A stretch of 64,000 nucleotides of DNA. Source: Leuctra nigra. Taxonomy: Eukaryota > Arthropoda > Insecta > Plecoptera > Leuctridae. Below the pieces are notes generated by a model. It saw nothing but the letters and a program-made list of their open reading frames with translations. It ran no database searches and was not told where the DNA came from. This document shows, one piece after another, positions 13,501 through 28,500 of this stretch (positions are counted from its first letter, which is position 1; every line of letters starts with the position of its first letter). The stretch spans positions 37,523,017 through 37,587,016 of the forward strand of contig OW203763.1 in NCBI GenBank assembly GCA_934045905.1. The letters run 5' to 3'. The position numbers and the translations under genes are program-made.

Positions 13501-16500
13501 TGAATATCTTGGAAAACTGTGTGATTGTCACTCTATTTCTTTTGTGCAGACTGAAGTCACCTTAAACAATTCTGAGGTTTGTTTTAAAATTTCAATGCAA
13601 TTATGTGAGACAATATTGATGGTAGGTAAGTTAAAGAGTGTATCCACAAAATGAGAATTAGACTTTGAGGAACTAGTTTAGTTTTAAATGTGTTTGTAAT
13701 TGTCTCCAGATTCTTGATCTAAATTATTTATTTACAATGCTAATTAATGTATTGCTGTTAAAAGATTATCTTTTACTTGTATTTACTGTCATAGAAAGTT
13801 AAATTCCTGCTTATCATCCTTATGGTATGATTTAAGACATGACCAGAAATATTTCAAATTATAATATGACTTAAAATATTTAAAATCCATTTTAAAAATA
13901 CTTATGCATAGGGTTGCCAACGTCCGGATTTTATCCGGACACTCCAGAACTGGACAACAATGTCCGGATGCCGGAATTGCCCCATTCCGGACAGGATAAT
14001 GTTAGGATAATGATAATAGCAAAGATCAAACTTGCACTATATATATAATTCAATATTCAGTAAATAAAATATCAAATCGCTTAAGATTGTAGTCCAGAAC
14101 GCATGAAAATGGCCCAAATGCTCTTTCGAATTTTTAAATTTTTCTCGGGCCTGTGCGGCTCGGACCCACATGAGAGCTTTACGAAAACCCACTCGGGTCG
14201 TGAACTGGCGCTCCAAACCTTACGAATACTCGCTCGGAGCGACCTGACCCGCTTACGAAAACGTACTCAGAACTGCTCCGAACACAACCCGAGCACAAAA
14301 CTCATGCTCCTGCTCTCGAGCAGGGGCATGAGTTCTCAACCCGAGCGAGGAGCGCCATATTGGTAAGAAATAGCGCTCAGCCGACTGTAATTAAAAGTAA
14401 ACGGAGAGAAATAAGATGTAGAAGTCGATTCAGCTACGGCTGAAGAGTTTAAAGGTAAGAATGAGAATGTTCATTTATTAGTTTTCTTTATTATGTTTCA
14501 TAAATATTACTGAAATTCATTGAAGACGCTGGCAATCAAAACTGGGTTCATATTTCCCGCCATCTTCAGACTGAACCAACCTCTTGAAGCCTGCTTCAAC
14601 CTGCTTGAAGAAGACGGTGCATCTGACAAATCAGATATTGCGTTTGAATACTAGCTCGACCCGAGCGTGATCCGACATAACCTGTCACGTGATCTAGCGC
14701 TCGACTTGAGTGAGTTTTCGTAAAGCTCTATTGTACTGCGGGGCCCTCCCCCCGGGTCCCCATTCATTTCGTGCGAGATTGTTTGTTCGTACACATAGTG
14801 CATGTTTTCCCAAAAATACAATATTTGTGAGACCTTTTTTACCCCTAGAATTTTAGAACTGCAATGTCCGGAATTAGATTCTTGTAAAGTTTATCCATAG
14901 AGTATTTTTGCTTACAAACATTTACCATCATGTAGAAAATCGGAAATCCCATCCAAAAATTATATAATTTTCTCAACTCGACTTACTTAAAATGGATAGA
15001 GTTTCATCAATTTGAATATAGTACTTATAATGAATGAGGCAGAAGCAATACCTGCATAGCCGACCCGGCATTCACAGACCACGTCTTCCGACTTGGAGTC
15101 GAGGGAACATCGGTCAGCATACGAATGATCCGAGTCCATAGTACCAGGACACGGACAGGGTCTGCAGGGAATGTCGACGCCGATACGAGGATCTCCGTAA
15201 TGCCCTTCAACACATCTGCAAAACAAAATAGAAGGTGGAATAACAATCTCAACTAGACAGCTACTTTCAATTTTAATTGTTGAGACACAATTCATTCCCA
15301 ATGTTTCCTTTAGAAACTTCTTACTACATCATTTGAATTTGATCATACTAGGAAAACGCTCTGTGTAACGCGCGTTACAGAATTAAATTACAAATAATTT
15401 AGCCAAAAAACTTTAGCCAAAAAACTTCCCAGTGTATAATTGCATGCATATTTTAGGGTTTTATACTGCATAACTGTCCTGACTCTATTCATTAGATGTA
15501 TTTCTTACAAAAATGCCATTATGAAAATAATACGTCACGTGGTATCACTCGAATACCATTAATAACAAACCTATCACAGTTGTGTCCCAAGGTGTAATCT
15601 CGACAGCTGATGCAGACGCCGGTGCGAGAGTCGCATGTGTCTGCGTGGCCGTGACATTCACAGCGCTGACAGTTGGGGAAGTTCCAGAAGCCGGGCTGGC
15701 ATTGGTCGCATTCGCGGCCATACGTGTTCGCTCGGCACTTGCACTGGCCGGTTTGCGGGTCGCAGAAGTTGTCCAGAGCGCCAATAGAATTGCAGTCGCA
15801 AGCTGAAGGCAACAACAATCAACATTACCATCATGTTCAATTTTTCAATTTAAACCAATTTTTTTATGACCTACATATTTATGATTATTTGCAAATAGAC
15901 AAAAATACATATCTGTACATCAGACGTAGAAGGCTGGAAGTCCATTTCAATGATTCTTAGGTGAGCTCAAAACCCAGTAATTCTGCTTTCATCCAATCAT
16001 ATTTTTAATGATGATATGAGTCATTGCGTAAGAGAATTCTTCAATATACCTAACTGTATTTGTTGACATCAGTCAAATGGCAATTGATAGAGCTTGTTCA
16101 TCATTCCAAAAGTGCAACGCAAAATCATGAAATGGACTTCCGGCCTTCTACCTCTGAGATACAGTTATACTAGTGTCTGGCAGTGAAATTTAAGTATGTA
16201 CGGTAACAATATGTACCTGCAGCCACCAAAGGTAACAACTTCTCTTGGCATTTGAATGATTGTACATACCTACACGAATACATTGCAATAAAATGTAAAA
16301 AAATATATATATATTTTGTGCCTTTTATGGCTCTTTTACTTCCAAATTAAAAAGAATCGAAGTATTTTAAGTTATTTTTGTGCTAAAGTGAACAATTTCA
16401 GTGAAGAGTTAATATTTCTCCGAGAAAGTTATTTCCCCACGTCTAATTTTCCAATTATGTGATAAACTTAAACATGATTACTAAGTTTAGTACTAACTCT

Positions 16501-19500
16501 ACGATGTAGAAGTTATATGTTATTTCTTCAAAAAGTTCATGTGAATGAATTTCTCTCACTGTAGATATCTGATGTAGGGAGTAAAATGGAGAGCTATTCA
16601 ACAGTGAAACAAGTTACAAGCCGTCACGAGGCTTCAATGAACTTACCCCGACAGCCTTCCGGACCGAAGCCATACGTTCCTGGTGCACACCGCTCGCACC
16701 TCCTTCCGACGACGTTCGGTTTGCATTGACACGTTCCTCCCAGAGTGTTGCAGAGGGCGCTCAATGCGCCAGTGGGATCGCACTCACAAGCTGAACACAA
16801 CAACAAAACATCAAACACAAAGCCATTTCTTTATGATTTGCTTTTACAATAGGGTCTCTCTAGTTAGAATGAATGATCAACATAAATTCTTGAAAGCATT
16901 CATTATGTGTGACCCAGAGCTGGGTAGTAACTTAACGAAAGTAACGCGTTACCGGTAACGCGTTACTTTTTTGTAACTTTTAGAGTAACGCGTTCCTGAT
17001 AAGATAGAAATAACTTAGTAACGTGGAAAGTTCCTTTTTGTTGTGGAACTTTCATATTTATAAAAGTTCCTTTTGCAGTTACTTTTAGAGCAGAATGTAC
17101 CTTCTTCAACATCAAAACTACACAATTTCCGCCCTCAAATCTGGACCTGATTTTCTCTGATAAGGAATTTTAGGCCACCTGCACAAAACCGCATTCCAAT
17201 CACGCAGTTCTTGCTTGGTGACAGTCAAAACAAGTGCGTCATCAGTTCGCCCTCTCACTTGCACTTGACCAACCCTGCCGTGGCATGGGGGAAGGGGGTA
17301 GAATTAGATGCAAGCCATGCTTCCTGGGAGGAATTTCGTAGAAAATTATGTTTTCCACAGAGAAAAATTACAGACAGAATTTGTGTTTTAAAATATTGGC
17401 TGCATTCCGGAAATAATATGGTAAAGGAACTTTTAAAGGAACTTTTAATTGAAAAGGAACTTCCAGTTCCTCTGATTAGTCGAGGAACTTTAACTTTAAC
17501 TAGTTCCTTTTTTTAGGAGAGTAACTTAACTTTAACGCGTTCCTATTTTTTTGGTAACTTACCCAGCTCTGGTGTGACCTCTATAAGCAAAACATTATTC
17601 TTGTGATTGATAAAGATTGATAAAGATTGTTATTGATCAAGAAATATTTATTCTAAACAATTGAGGAGCTTAGTTTAAAACTCAATAAATGCAAAACATT
17701 TGAATTTGTGATAAAGGCAGCATTGCATGCTTTGAGCAGGCTCTAATAAAATTGTCATCGTATCAAAAAAATTTGATTTGTTTAAAAAACATGTAAATAT
17801 GCCATTTCCAAAAGGACTAATTAATACTTAGAATCGGGTTTTCGTGATTATCTCGGAATATATAAAAGTAAACTTGTTGCATTTTGAACCTAAGCTTTTC
17901 AATTGTTCAGATTTCAAAACAACATAGGTACGTACTTAATATGGCTTTAATTAGTACAAATGCTATCTTTCATAGCTAGACCAAACAACACTTTGTTTTA
18001 TGATCTTTCCAACCCTCTTACCAACTACAGAAAGTTAACCATTGTCAAATTTGAACCCAAGACATAGCTACTAATATATTATTAATATTTCTAACAAATT
18101 ACTCAATTTCTTCAAATTTTTCTAAAATAATGTATATTTTTTATATTGTTTGTAAATATAGGTAATCTGCACGTGCACTCACAGAACGCTCCAGAGTTGA
18201 CATAGAAGCCGATGCTGTGGTGATATTTCTTGCAGATTTCAGGAATGGATCCTTTCACGGGCGAGTAGAAAGCCTGGCCACACTTGTAGCGTTCAAACTC
18301 TTGCTTTCGAAGCTCGTTGGGACCAGAATCTTTGAAGAACGGCAAACTGTCCACCCGAGGGATGAGAGCAATCTAGCCAGAGAAATCATTTACAAATTTA
18401 GGATGTTGAAGCTGTAACTAAATATTATTATTAATTAACATTGTCCCAAGACAGGAGTTTGAAGAAACAGAGGTGGGAAGAAGAAGAGTGGAGTGGTCTT
18501 ATCAGAGAAGACGTGGAGGACAGGCAGCAAAGGTGGCAGGAAGTGGAAGCAGATAAGTGGTGGGAGGACAGGAGGATCTGGAGGGAGCTGGTGGAGACGT
18601 TGGAGGAAGGTGACAAGGATGAAGAAGAGGAGAAGGATGAAACATCGGGCCTGGCCAGCCAGTTTGGAAGAGATCCGAGGCCCTAGACCCAGTGGGAGCT
18701 CCCACTGTCTGACCTGACAACATTGTCGGAACCAGAAGATGATTATTATTAATAACATTGTTATACTCATGGGATCAAAGGATCATTCAAAAATAATAAT
18801 AAGGGATGTAATATGTGAACCTAACAGCTAGCGTATTGGATACACAACATTATCCAACATTATAGCAACATCGAGCACGGGGAGCGGTTGGATGGGTGTC
18901 CATTCAACTCTGGCTTGCCACTGCCGTTGGGCCAGAGAGACTGGGGTGGTTGGGGGCTAGTGTAACGACCTCCCTCCACCTGTTATCAGTCTCTTGGTGG
19001 GTGTTACACCGTCCTTGGGATGGGCTTTAACTAAGTCAGCAGAGGGTTAACTACTCGCTCGCTTGAAATCCCGAGCTACGAATCCTCAACAAACCGTCAA
19101 AGGAGTCAAGTGTTGAGGCGGCAGGCCATTATAAATTTAAAAAAAAAAATGAAATGTGAAGAATATCCTACTAAACTGGGGATCGAACCTGGGACCCTTA
19201 TTGGCAGGCTTAGTAAATTAGTAAATTAGGTAGTAGTACACAAGACAACTAATGTTTAATCTTTTTGGAACAAAAATCATAGCTCAACTACGTTTATAAT
19301 TACCGAATCAACAAGAACTGAGGCTGTTGGAGTGTCCACACTGTTGTTGTAGCGGTTGAATTTCAGCTTAATCTTGTATTGTTCCCCTGCTTCCAGGCAA
19401 GCTGGTGGATACACTGCCACACTTCTCGTACCTAAAACATTCGAACATACAAAACACAATAAATATATGTATTTAGAGGGAAAGCTATAACTAGGTACAA

Positions 19501-22500
19501 TTCAATTTCATACCAGCATTCATTTTTGTGTCCAAAGCATAGAATCCTAATTAAGGGCAAAGAGGCAGTGATGTATTCACAATTCACTCGAATGTATTTT
19601 GGTAATGCCTAGCTGATAGTTTTCTAATAAATAAACATGAAGTATAAATCAATTAGTAGGTAGAGGTACTACTAACATATATTCAAAGAATAAAAAATAA
19701 ACTAAAACTAAAACATATTTAATTTTTACAATACCTACGAAAAATTACAAAACTTTTTTACGAAAACTTAAAGGAATCTTAAAATGTAGTACATACAATT
19801 AGGGATGTTTACGATTACGATTTAATCGAATCGATTAATCGATTATGACATTCAAAACGATTAATCGATGTTAGTACAAATAATCGTATTACATCAATTT
19901 GAATTTGCCGCCTTGAAAATGGTTGCATTTTACAACATCTAAAATGTCTGTCTTTATTCTGTCCACATTTTTCTTTGTGTGCGTAATATTTTAGTGATAA
20001 ATTTATGTTTGTGTGTATTTTCCCAAGTTTCAGTGTGTGTTTCTAATTCGCATTACCATTTATCAGTGATGATTTAATGAATTACGGCACATTACAGCGT
20101 ATTTGAAGGAAAAATGAATGACTTCCCGGACACATTACATTGTTGAGGTTAATATTGCTGTAAAAGACGATATGATGACCACCCTGAACATGATTATATC
20201 AATACGATTTAATTCGATTATTAATCGATTTAAATTATGAAAATCGAATTAATAATCGATTTAAATAAAATAATCGTTGAACACCCCTACATACAATACG
20301 TTGTTCCTTTAAAATCTTTAGCAGATTTGTCTAGAAATTTAGGAAAAAATCTCCAGAAAAAACATAAATTTTATCGGAATTCTGAACTCATAGTGACACC
20401 TAAGTAGTATGTAGGATTGTATTGTATTGTATTTTATTATCATCCCGTGGACAAGTACATAATACATGTATGGGTATTGTCAAGTGTTAAGTAAAGTAAA
20501 ATGTAAGAATGTATGTACAAGTTATGACAAGGTCGGAAATATTTACAGTCACAATGTTTACAATGACAGTTTTATGTACAGTTAAAGAACTAATAATAAT
20601 AGTGCATATAATAATAATAATAATAATAATGATTACATAAAATAAATATTAATTAATAAGTCAATAAATCACCTCAGCAAAGACAATGCCGTGTAGTAAG
20701 TGGCTAAAAGTTGATTAGGAAAAACAATGAAGCGAGAGTGCTTAATTGACACTGAAGTGCTGGTACAGTTATGAGTCTAGAAATTCCTGCAGGCTGTAGA
20801 ATGGGTTTAGGAGGAGGTAGGCATTAAGACTGGATTGGAAGCAGGCCCAGGTGGAAGAGGTGGTGATGTGCTGAGGTAGCATGACAAGGTACACCATGAC
20901 AAGGTGTACCGACATACACCTTGTCATGTAAACATCAACAGCCTGGCATCACATTATTACACCATGTCCGTACATAATACATAACCATACATTATTACAT
21001 AATATTAGTATTGATTATGAATAATATAATTACCTTGAGGTAAAGTGACATGTTTCTGATCTTCGTTCGGCTGTGAATTAGCACACGGACCATTCGGATC
21101 CACTGGCCCGGGCCTCTCAACGAAAACTCGTACGTCTTCCCATCTTCCCGGCAGTTGCGGCTCGTATCGGATGACGATATCATATGGCATCGATGTCTCA
21201 ATATTGTCCACGACAAATTCAAGATCTGAGCCTTCGAACGTTCGCATGAATCCTGTTCCAGTCCATGTGTTCTCGCGGCCATCACGGAAGTTCTCTCTGA
21301 TGACGACTTGACAATCCTGAAGAGTCATAATTCAATAAATTTAATAATCAAAATCAATATAATTGAATTCCATTACCATTGATCTAATAAGAGAGAAGAA
21401 CCAGCAGGCATTCCAGAATTAAGCATAAAATTCAGAAAATGAGATTTAGATCAGTACAAAGGGTCGTTCCACGGCCCATCGACCAGTTTTGAAAAAAAGT
21501 GGCCGCGGCCTGATTTTTGATTCTTTTCAAATTTTGCACAGTTGTTACCTATCATATGCTTAGCTTAGTCACATCTCGCTTTTATTTTTGTGATGCCCCG
21601 ATATCGAGTTACATGGCGCCAAAGTTTGAATGTGGTGAAAAATCGACGAAAAGACGCTCTCATATTTTCTATGTTCATTCCAACACTATTATAGATATCA
21701 ACTTGAAACCAGCGGCAATCTTTTCCTTAGATATGAAACTATCATTGTATGTTAAATGGTAGTCATAAAATTTCCATACAAGTGGTAAAAATTTGGGGTC
21801 AAAAACCACAAAAATTTTGCATTTTGCAGTTTATTTATGACGATATTTTTCCATGAAGGGCTTAATTTAAAAAATCCCAAATATTTGTGTGATTACTACA
21901 CATCTGTATCAACAAAGTTTACCCCTTAAGTGTTTGTGTTTTTTACCCCTTCAAACAGAAATGTTGTCTCAAAACTCTTAAAATGTCAAAATTTGGCATA
22001 TTTGACCCCATTTTGACAGAGAAGGGACAACATTACAGCCGTCCAAAAAATATAATTATTTGATGATATCCTTTGTCTACAAACTCCCGAAAGTTTCATG
22101 TTGTGTTTCGCGTTAGTTACGGAAATATGAATTTTTTAGTGACTTAATAATTTCATGAATAATGACCAAATTTAAATTAATGAATTTTGTAATTTTTGTG
22201 TTATGGTTTATTATTGGTATGAATGTAATATCTCAACATTTTAATAACAACATTATTAACTCTGATGGTAAACATATTGTTAACATAAATTTATTGAATC
22301 GCTATGAAGACTTACATATGGGGTGACTGGCTCTAAGTGGTGAATTGATAACGCGGGGCGATTTATGGAGTTTAGTAATCAGACCAGAAGTTGCCTTATT
22401 CAATAATTCTTAGACTTATCTTTTGAAGATGATGACTGATTTAATGAAGTGATCTGGCACAGCACTTGTACAGAGTTAAGGGGTTTGTGTTTGTTTCATG

Positions 22501-25500
22501 CTTTAAAAATCAGTTCAGTTCAAAGTTTTCATCCGAGTAGATCGAAAGCATCCATATAAATGGAGTGTGCTGTTGGAATATATTTAGATTAAATCTGCAA
22601 AAATAGTGCATATCAGTGCTACATGTTCTCTTTACTCTGGTGCAGAAGATTGTGTGAAGGAGTGGGTGAGTTTCAAGCAGTGGCTTTCAACAGATCGCTG
22701 CAGACTCAACAACGTCAAGGAAACATACACAGATATCATTCAAACATTAATTGACAAACTCACCAATCTTAAACAGCATCATTTTATATCCTGTATACAG
22801 TCAGCTGCTTTTAGAGACAGAGAAGGGAAACTCTACAGCGAAAAGAGTGCATCATTTCGGATGATTTTCCTGAAAACTTTACATTCGTGGTCCAGGATGA
22901 GATACAAAGTTACCACTGGGTAAACGAGCAAGTTATACTATTCACTTATTTGTTCTTTACTTGAGAGACGATGATCTCCAGGAGCGTTTGTGTAATTAGT
23001 AACCACCTTCAACACAGTACAAAAACAGCCGTCTACACTTTTCAAAAAGTTGTCTTGGAAAATTTAAAATATTTAAAATGTCTAGCTTGAGAAATGTAAC
23101 TTGGCCACGGACTACCTTTACATGTCTTTTTTTATACCCGATAATAACTATAGGTTGGGACGCATAAAATATTTAAATTTGCTTATCAAGGTTCCCTTTA
23201 ATTTTAACATCAAGATGACCATGTACAGAAATCGGTTGATGGTAATGAAAAATTATGTAAAAATTAAGAAAATCATGCCCCGCCGGGAGTTTATTTTAAT
23301 TTTAACGTTATAGAGACTAATTTGGCACGCAGACATGGCTGCATAATGGGTAAAGAGGTGATTAAAATATTATTAATTTAATACAAAATAGAGAAATATT
23401 CTAGTACAAAAAGTTATTTATTTAGAGCTGCTCCGTGAACAACCCAAAACTATTTCACCCAATTCAATACCCATAAAATAACTTTTCATTCACAATTGAA
23501 TGAAAAATAAGATCAATTATATCTTCAAGACTGAAGAAGCTCTGAAGTAGACCAAGAGATCACAGTTGTGAATATTTTAGTCCCGTGTGACACGCGTGTC
23601 ACGATTCACGCGTGACCAGTAACTTTGCACACTCACGCACGACTTTTAGCAGTCGTGTGCACACTCACGCACACTCACGCTTAAAGTCGTAAGTCACGTC
23701 ACGCGCTCACCTCTAGTACATAATATACCTAATTACATTATTTCACGCTACGGCGTTGATGGAAATTTCACTCGCTATAGTAGTACGTTTGAAAATGCAT
23801 ATTTCCGTAACTAACCCGAAACACAACATGAAACTTTCGGGAGTTTGTAGACAAAGGATATCATCAAATAATTATATTTTTTTGGACGGCTGTAATGTTG
23901 ACCCTTCTCTGTCAAAATGGGGTCAAATATGCAAAATTTTGACATTTTAAGAGTTTTGAGACAACATTTCTGTTTGAAGGGGTAAAAAACACAAACACTT
24001 AAGGGGGAAACTTTGTTGATACAGATGTGTAGTAATCACACAAATATTTGGGATTTTTTAAATTAAGCCCTTCATGGAAAAATATCGTCATAAATAAACT
24101 GCAAAATGCAAACTTTTTGTGGTTTTTGACCCCAAATTTTTACCACTTGTATGGAAATTTTATGACTACCATTTAACATACAATGATAGTTTCATATCTA
24201 AGGAAAAGATTGCTGCTGGTTTCAATTTGATATCTATAATAGTGTTGGAATGAACATAGAAAATATGAGAGCGTCTTTTCGTCGATTTTTCGCCACATTC
24301 AAACTTTGGCGCCATGTAACTCGATATCAGCGCATCACAAAAATAAAAGCGAGGTGTGGCTTAGCTAAGCATATGATAGGTAACAACTGTGCAAAATTTG
24401 AAAAGAATCAAAAATCAGGCCGCGGCCACTTTTTTTCAAAACTGGTCGATGGGCCGTGGAACGACCCCAAAGGAAAGAGACACAATTCTTGAACCATAAA
24501 TAGGGTTGGGACTTGACATCGATTTTTCGATTTGACATCGATGTCAAATTGGACTTGACATCGATTTTTCGATTTGACATCGATGTCGATTTGAATTGTT
24601 TAATCAAATAATCGTTTGACATCTGTTTAAAAAAAATCTGAGAATTAGCGCGCAGTGCCCCTCAAGATTAGCTGAGTGGCCTGCTTCAGCCCTTCCTGCA
24701 TACCGCGTGTGCAGTTGAGGATGGTTTGGTCAGTTGTCCCTTGCCATTTCAGCGCATGTTGTTTTTATTCTCTCGTGAAAGAATGTTTCCACGCAAAAAA
24801 TAATAATCCCTCCGAAAAAGTATGCAAAGTGTTTGGATTGAAAGTGAAAATTACGGGCGACATTGCTCAAGATTGTTGAATGCAGACAATGTTATGTTTC
24901 ACGGGATATATTCCGGCAACAAGTCTAATAAAACCACGAATTTGCAACTGGATTTGCGATTAATTTTTTCATTAATTGTTCCTTTTTACATAAATAAATG
25001 CTTGTAGGTTGTTTTAAAGAAAGAAAGTACTTTATGCCAATAATTTCCTCGTCATTTGTTGCCGCAAAGGGGATGTGAGAGGGACATCTCTCGCGCTAGG
25101 AACATGGCCTTGGGCAGACGCAACTGAAGTGTTGCCAAATTTCGCGGCAATTATTTCGATGTGGCCTATTATTACGATGTCAAAATTATTTCGATGTCGA
25201 AGTTTTTTCGATTTGATGTCAAAATTTTCACTTTGACATCGATTTAGCAATTCAAATCAAATCCCAACCATACATAAACCATAAAATGAGTCAACCCAAA
25301 TGACAATGCAGATTACATATATCAAGGAATCACAATTTTTGTAAATAATTCGAACAGTAATGGACAAAGAAAAATAGGTACATTGAATATGTAGATACTA
25401 GATAGTAGGTACAGGTAGTTACATCCACAAACTTCCACCGAATTGTAAACTAGAGGATCATTCATCAAAAACAAAGATGTCCACATCAGGGTGACATACA

Positions 25501-28500
25501 TTGAATTTTGCTTCATTCACGAGAGTTCATCATTGGAATGCTCACATACAAACACAATAGAGATATGTAATATAAATTCCCACTATAAAACCACTATAAA
25601 TTCAGCAAGAAAATACATTAGTACATACTGCTACAAATTCCCACGAAATAAAACAAAATGCACAGGTAAACCTGCCAGAAGAGAAGAATTCAGAAGATAG
25701 TCAAATAAGATTTCAATCCAAATAATCACAAGAAACGTCACAAATTCAGTCAAGAAATATCTTGTCTCCATGCTTGTTCATGCCAAGAATCAGGCCAAAT
25801 TCTGGAACAACTCACTATAAATTACATAAGACAACAATTCTACAGCAATGCCAGCACCTACAATCAAGTCAACGGCATGGATTTTATCTTACACTTTGAC
25901 GTAGGCTCCTACTGTCAGCGTCACCAGTAGCACAAATCTGAAACAACAAGGTCCAAGCAAACACATAAGCACTGCATTCGCTGTTAGTTGCACACAAAAA
26001 GCAAAATGATTATAAGTCGAGGACGAGTACAAATGAGAAATGAAGATAAAAAACAAAATAAGTCAAACAAAATTAAATTTCATTAACCCCGCCCGAGTAG
26101 GAATATTTATGTTGTTCTAAAGATGCTCAAAGTCTGTAGTGTTCTAAAAAATGGCTTTTTAATATATCGATCTACCTAATTACCTATCTACAATTCAAAT
26201 GTAGGTAATTAGAAATAATTCCATGTGTGTTTACCTCCTACACTCATAAATGTAAAATGAATACTCAGATCTATACATTTTTCAAACTGTGTGGGGTTTC
26301 AATAGATTTGCCATCCCGTTTCAGGTTCATTTCCAAAGAGGTAACAAACCCAGAGGTAATAAGTATACTAACTATTTAGGGTATCCTCTCATTTATCAGG
26401 GTATTTTGAAATGTATAAATAGTGTGACGTAGTATGTACAAACTATAAATGTGGAAACACACTTTTAATTGGTTTATTAAATGTTACAAAAGAATGCATG
26501 TAATTGAAGATAGAAAAATTCTGCAAGCTGTGACTACAACAGACATGGTAACTTATCCGTACTTGGTCCTTGGAGTAATGTGCAAAATTACCATTTATTT
26601 CGAGAGATGCATTTGATTTGAAGTCTTTATATGTCAGTTTTAATATCAGGCAATTATAATAAATGCAATCACAGCACATGGTTAAATATGACAGAACATT
26701 TGGTTGGTAGACATAAAAGGTTAAAAAACAAAAAGTTAACATCTGAATTTCATACAGCCCATGAGTTAAGGAATGTGTTATGATTGTGTCTAATGATTGC
26801 ATACTTGACTGCCATGTGCCAGCTCTCCTTCATAGACCAGGAAGTCCAACATGCCCGTGTAATAGCTCTGCTCTGGTTGGTCACATCTGCGGCCAATCAC
26901 GTGGGGGCGGCATCTGTCCAAGAATCATTCCTAGTTATATTAGACGTTACAACGTGAGTGATCACAATTAGGTGTTGATAGAAGGAGCAACATATAATAT
27001 CTTTCTTTACCATGAAGGAGGAAAAAATCCTTACAAAAATTGTATTGAGACATCAATAAATACGTATTGTTAACCGTGAACCTACAGTTTTGGTTGGACC
27101 CGTCAACAGTTTGCAGATTGTGCTATATAAAAATAAAAAATAAATATATATAGGTAAAAATTATTCTTTGTCTTTGTATTCTTTGTTGAATTATTCCTTT
27201 GACTTAAACATCAATAAATGTGGAACATAACTTTAAAGTTCATAACTCAGGACTCAAACCCAGAACCTCTCCCTTGTCGGGCGAGAGCTTTACCAACTGA
27301 GCTACCCAGCTGGATGGATGGATATTAGACACAGCGTACTTATGACATTAAGCATTCTGATAGTAAAATAAATAAATAAATAAATAAATAGTAAAGATTT
27401 AAAAATATAATAAATTTTACTAGAAAGATTTTTTGTCTTTATCGAAGCTTATATATTTTATTTCTAATATAGGCACAATCAAGTAGCCCACTATTTCCTA
27501 CCTGCACTGTCCGCTGATGACATCACACTGATTGTCGAATGAACCACCAGGATCGCACTCGCAAGCTTTGCACCCGTCGCGGTCGTCGCTCAAGCCCCAG
27601 TACTCCAGCAGACATTGGTTGCAATCTCGGCCGGTGACATAACGCTTGCAAGTGCATTCACCCGTGTAGACGTTGCAACCCTGGTTGTCGATCGTGCCCA
27701 ATGTGTTGCACGTGCAAGCTGCAAGGATGTTTAGACTGGTTAGATAGTACATGATACAACAACCGTTAACTATAAGCTCCAACAATGAGGATGTTTCCCA
27801 TGTAATACCGGGTGGCGCAAAAAAAAATCCCCCTGATTGAGAGGTCACTATATCGAAACTATTATAGATAGGATTCTGAAATTTGTACACATATTAGAAA
27901 ACATACCAAAATGTTATATGTGCAAGTTTCAAAAACATTACTATTGTAGGATAAAAGTTACAACGGTTCAAATTTGGTTGTCAAAAAATTGATTAAACCG
28001 AGCTCAAATAGCGCGCGTCGAGAAAACTTCCAATGGCCGGGACGCTGTTTCTTCAAAACTTCGTACGATATCAAGCTGAAAATTTCAAATTATATTCAAA
28101 ATAGATTAAGATCTATTGTGTAAAAATTTCAATCAATTTGAATGAAAGGAACGAAAATTATGGAATCTTGAAGTTGAGCTTGAAAACAGAATAGTGGGAA
28201 AAGAATCACATTTATAACGTGTGTAATAAAAGTTTAGAAATAATCTTCGTTTTCTGATTTTACGCTCAACTTCAAGATACCATAAATTTCGTTCCATTCA
28301 TTCAAATTGACTGAAATTTTTACACAATCGATCTTAATATATTTTCAATATAATTTGAAATTTTCAGCTTGATATCTTAAGTAGTTTTGAAGAAACAGCG
28401 TCCCGGCCATTGGACATTTTCTCGACGCGCGCTTTTGAGCTCCGTATAATAAATTTTTTGACAACCAAATTTGATCGTCTGTAACTTTTTTCCTACAATA

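Larger units (their letters stand above)
21461..24467. mobile_element. 3.0-kb DNA transposon with 669-bp terminal inverted repeats
   Basis: Arms 21461-22129 and 23799-24467 are close inverted copies beginning GGGTCGTTCCACGGCC, flanked by CAAA on both sides (21457-21460 and 24468-24471), a likely 4-bp target duplication. The interior holds a decayed transposase (22606-23000). Four-base duplications with long TIRs occur in Sola and some other superfamilies. I cannot assign it firmly. Confidence 0.85.

Noticed and set aside
15582..15806. 74-codon plus frame with Ala/Val-rich sequence
   Set aside because: Antisense shadow of the LE-repeat exon on the minus strand.
17211..17516. 101-codon plus frame
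   Set aside because: Falls inside the hAT MITE at 16915-17571 and has no homology I recognise.
19172..19192. tRNA B-box-like GGTTCGATCCCC on the minus strand
   Set aside because: No A box at the right distance and no fold. Perhaps a SINE relic, too weak to list.
27245..27313. True tRNA gene
   Set aside because: A and B boxes are present but acceptor-stem pairing is missing; a SINE head fits better.
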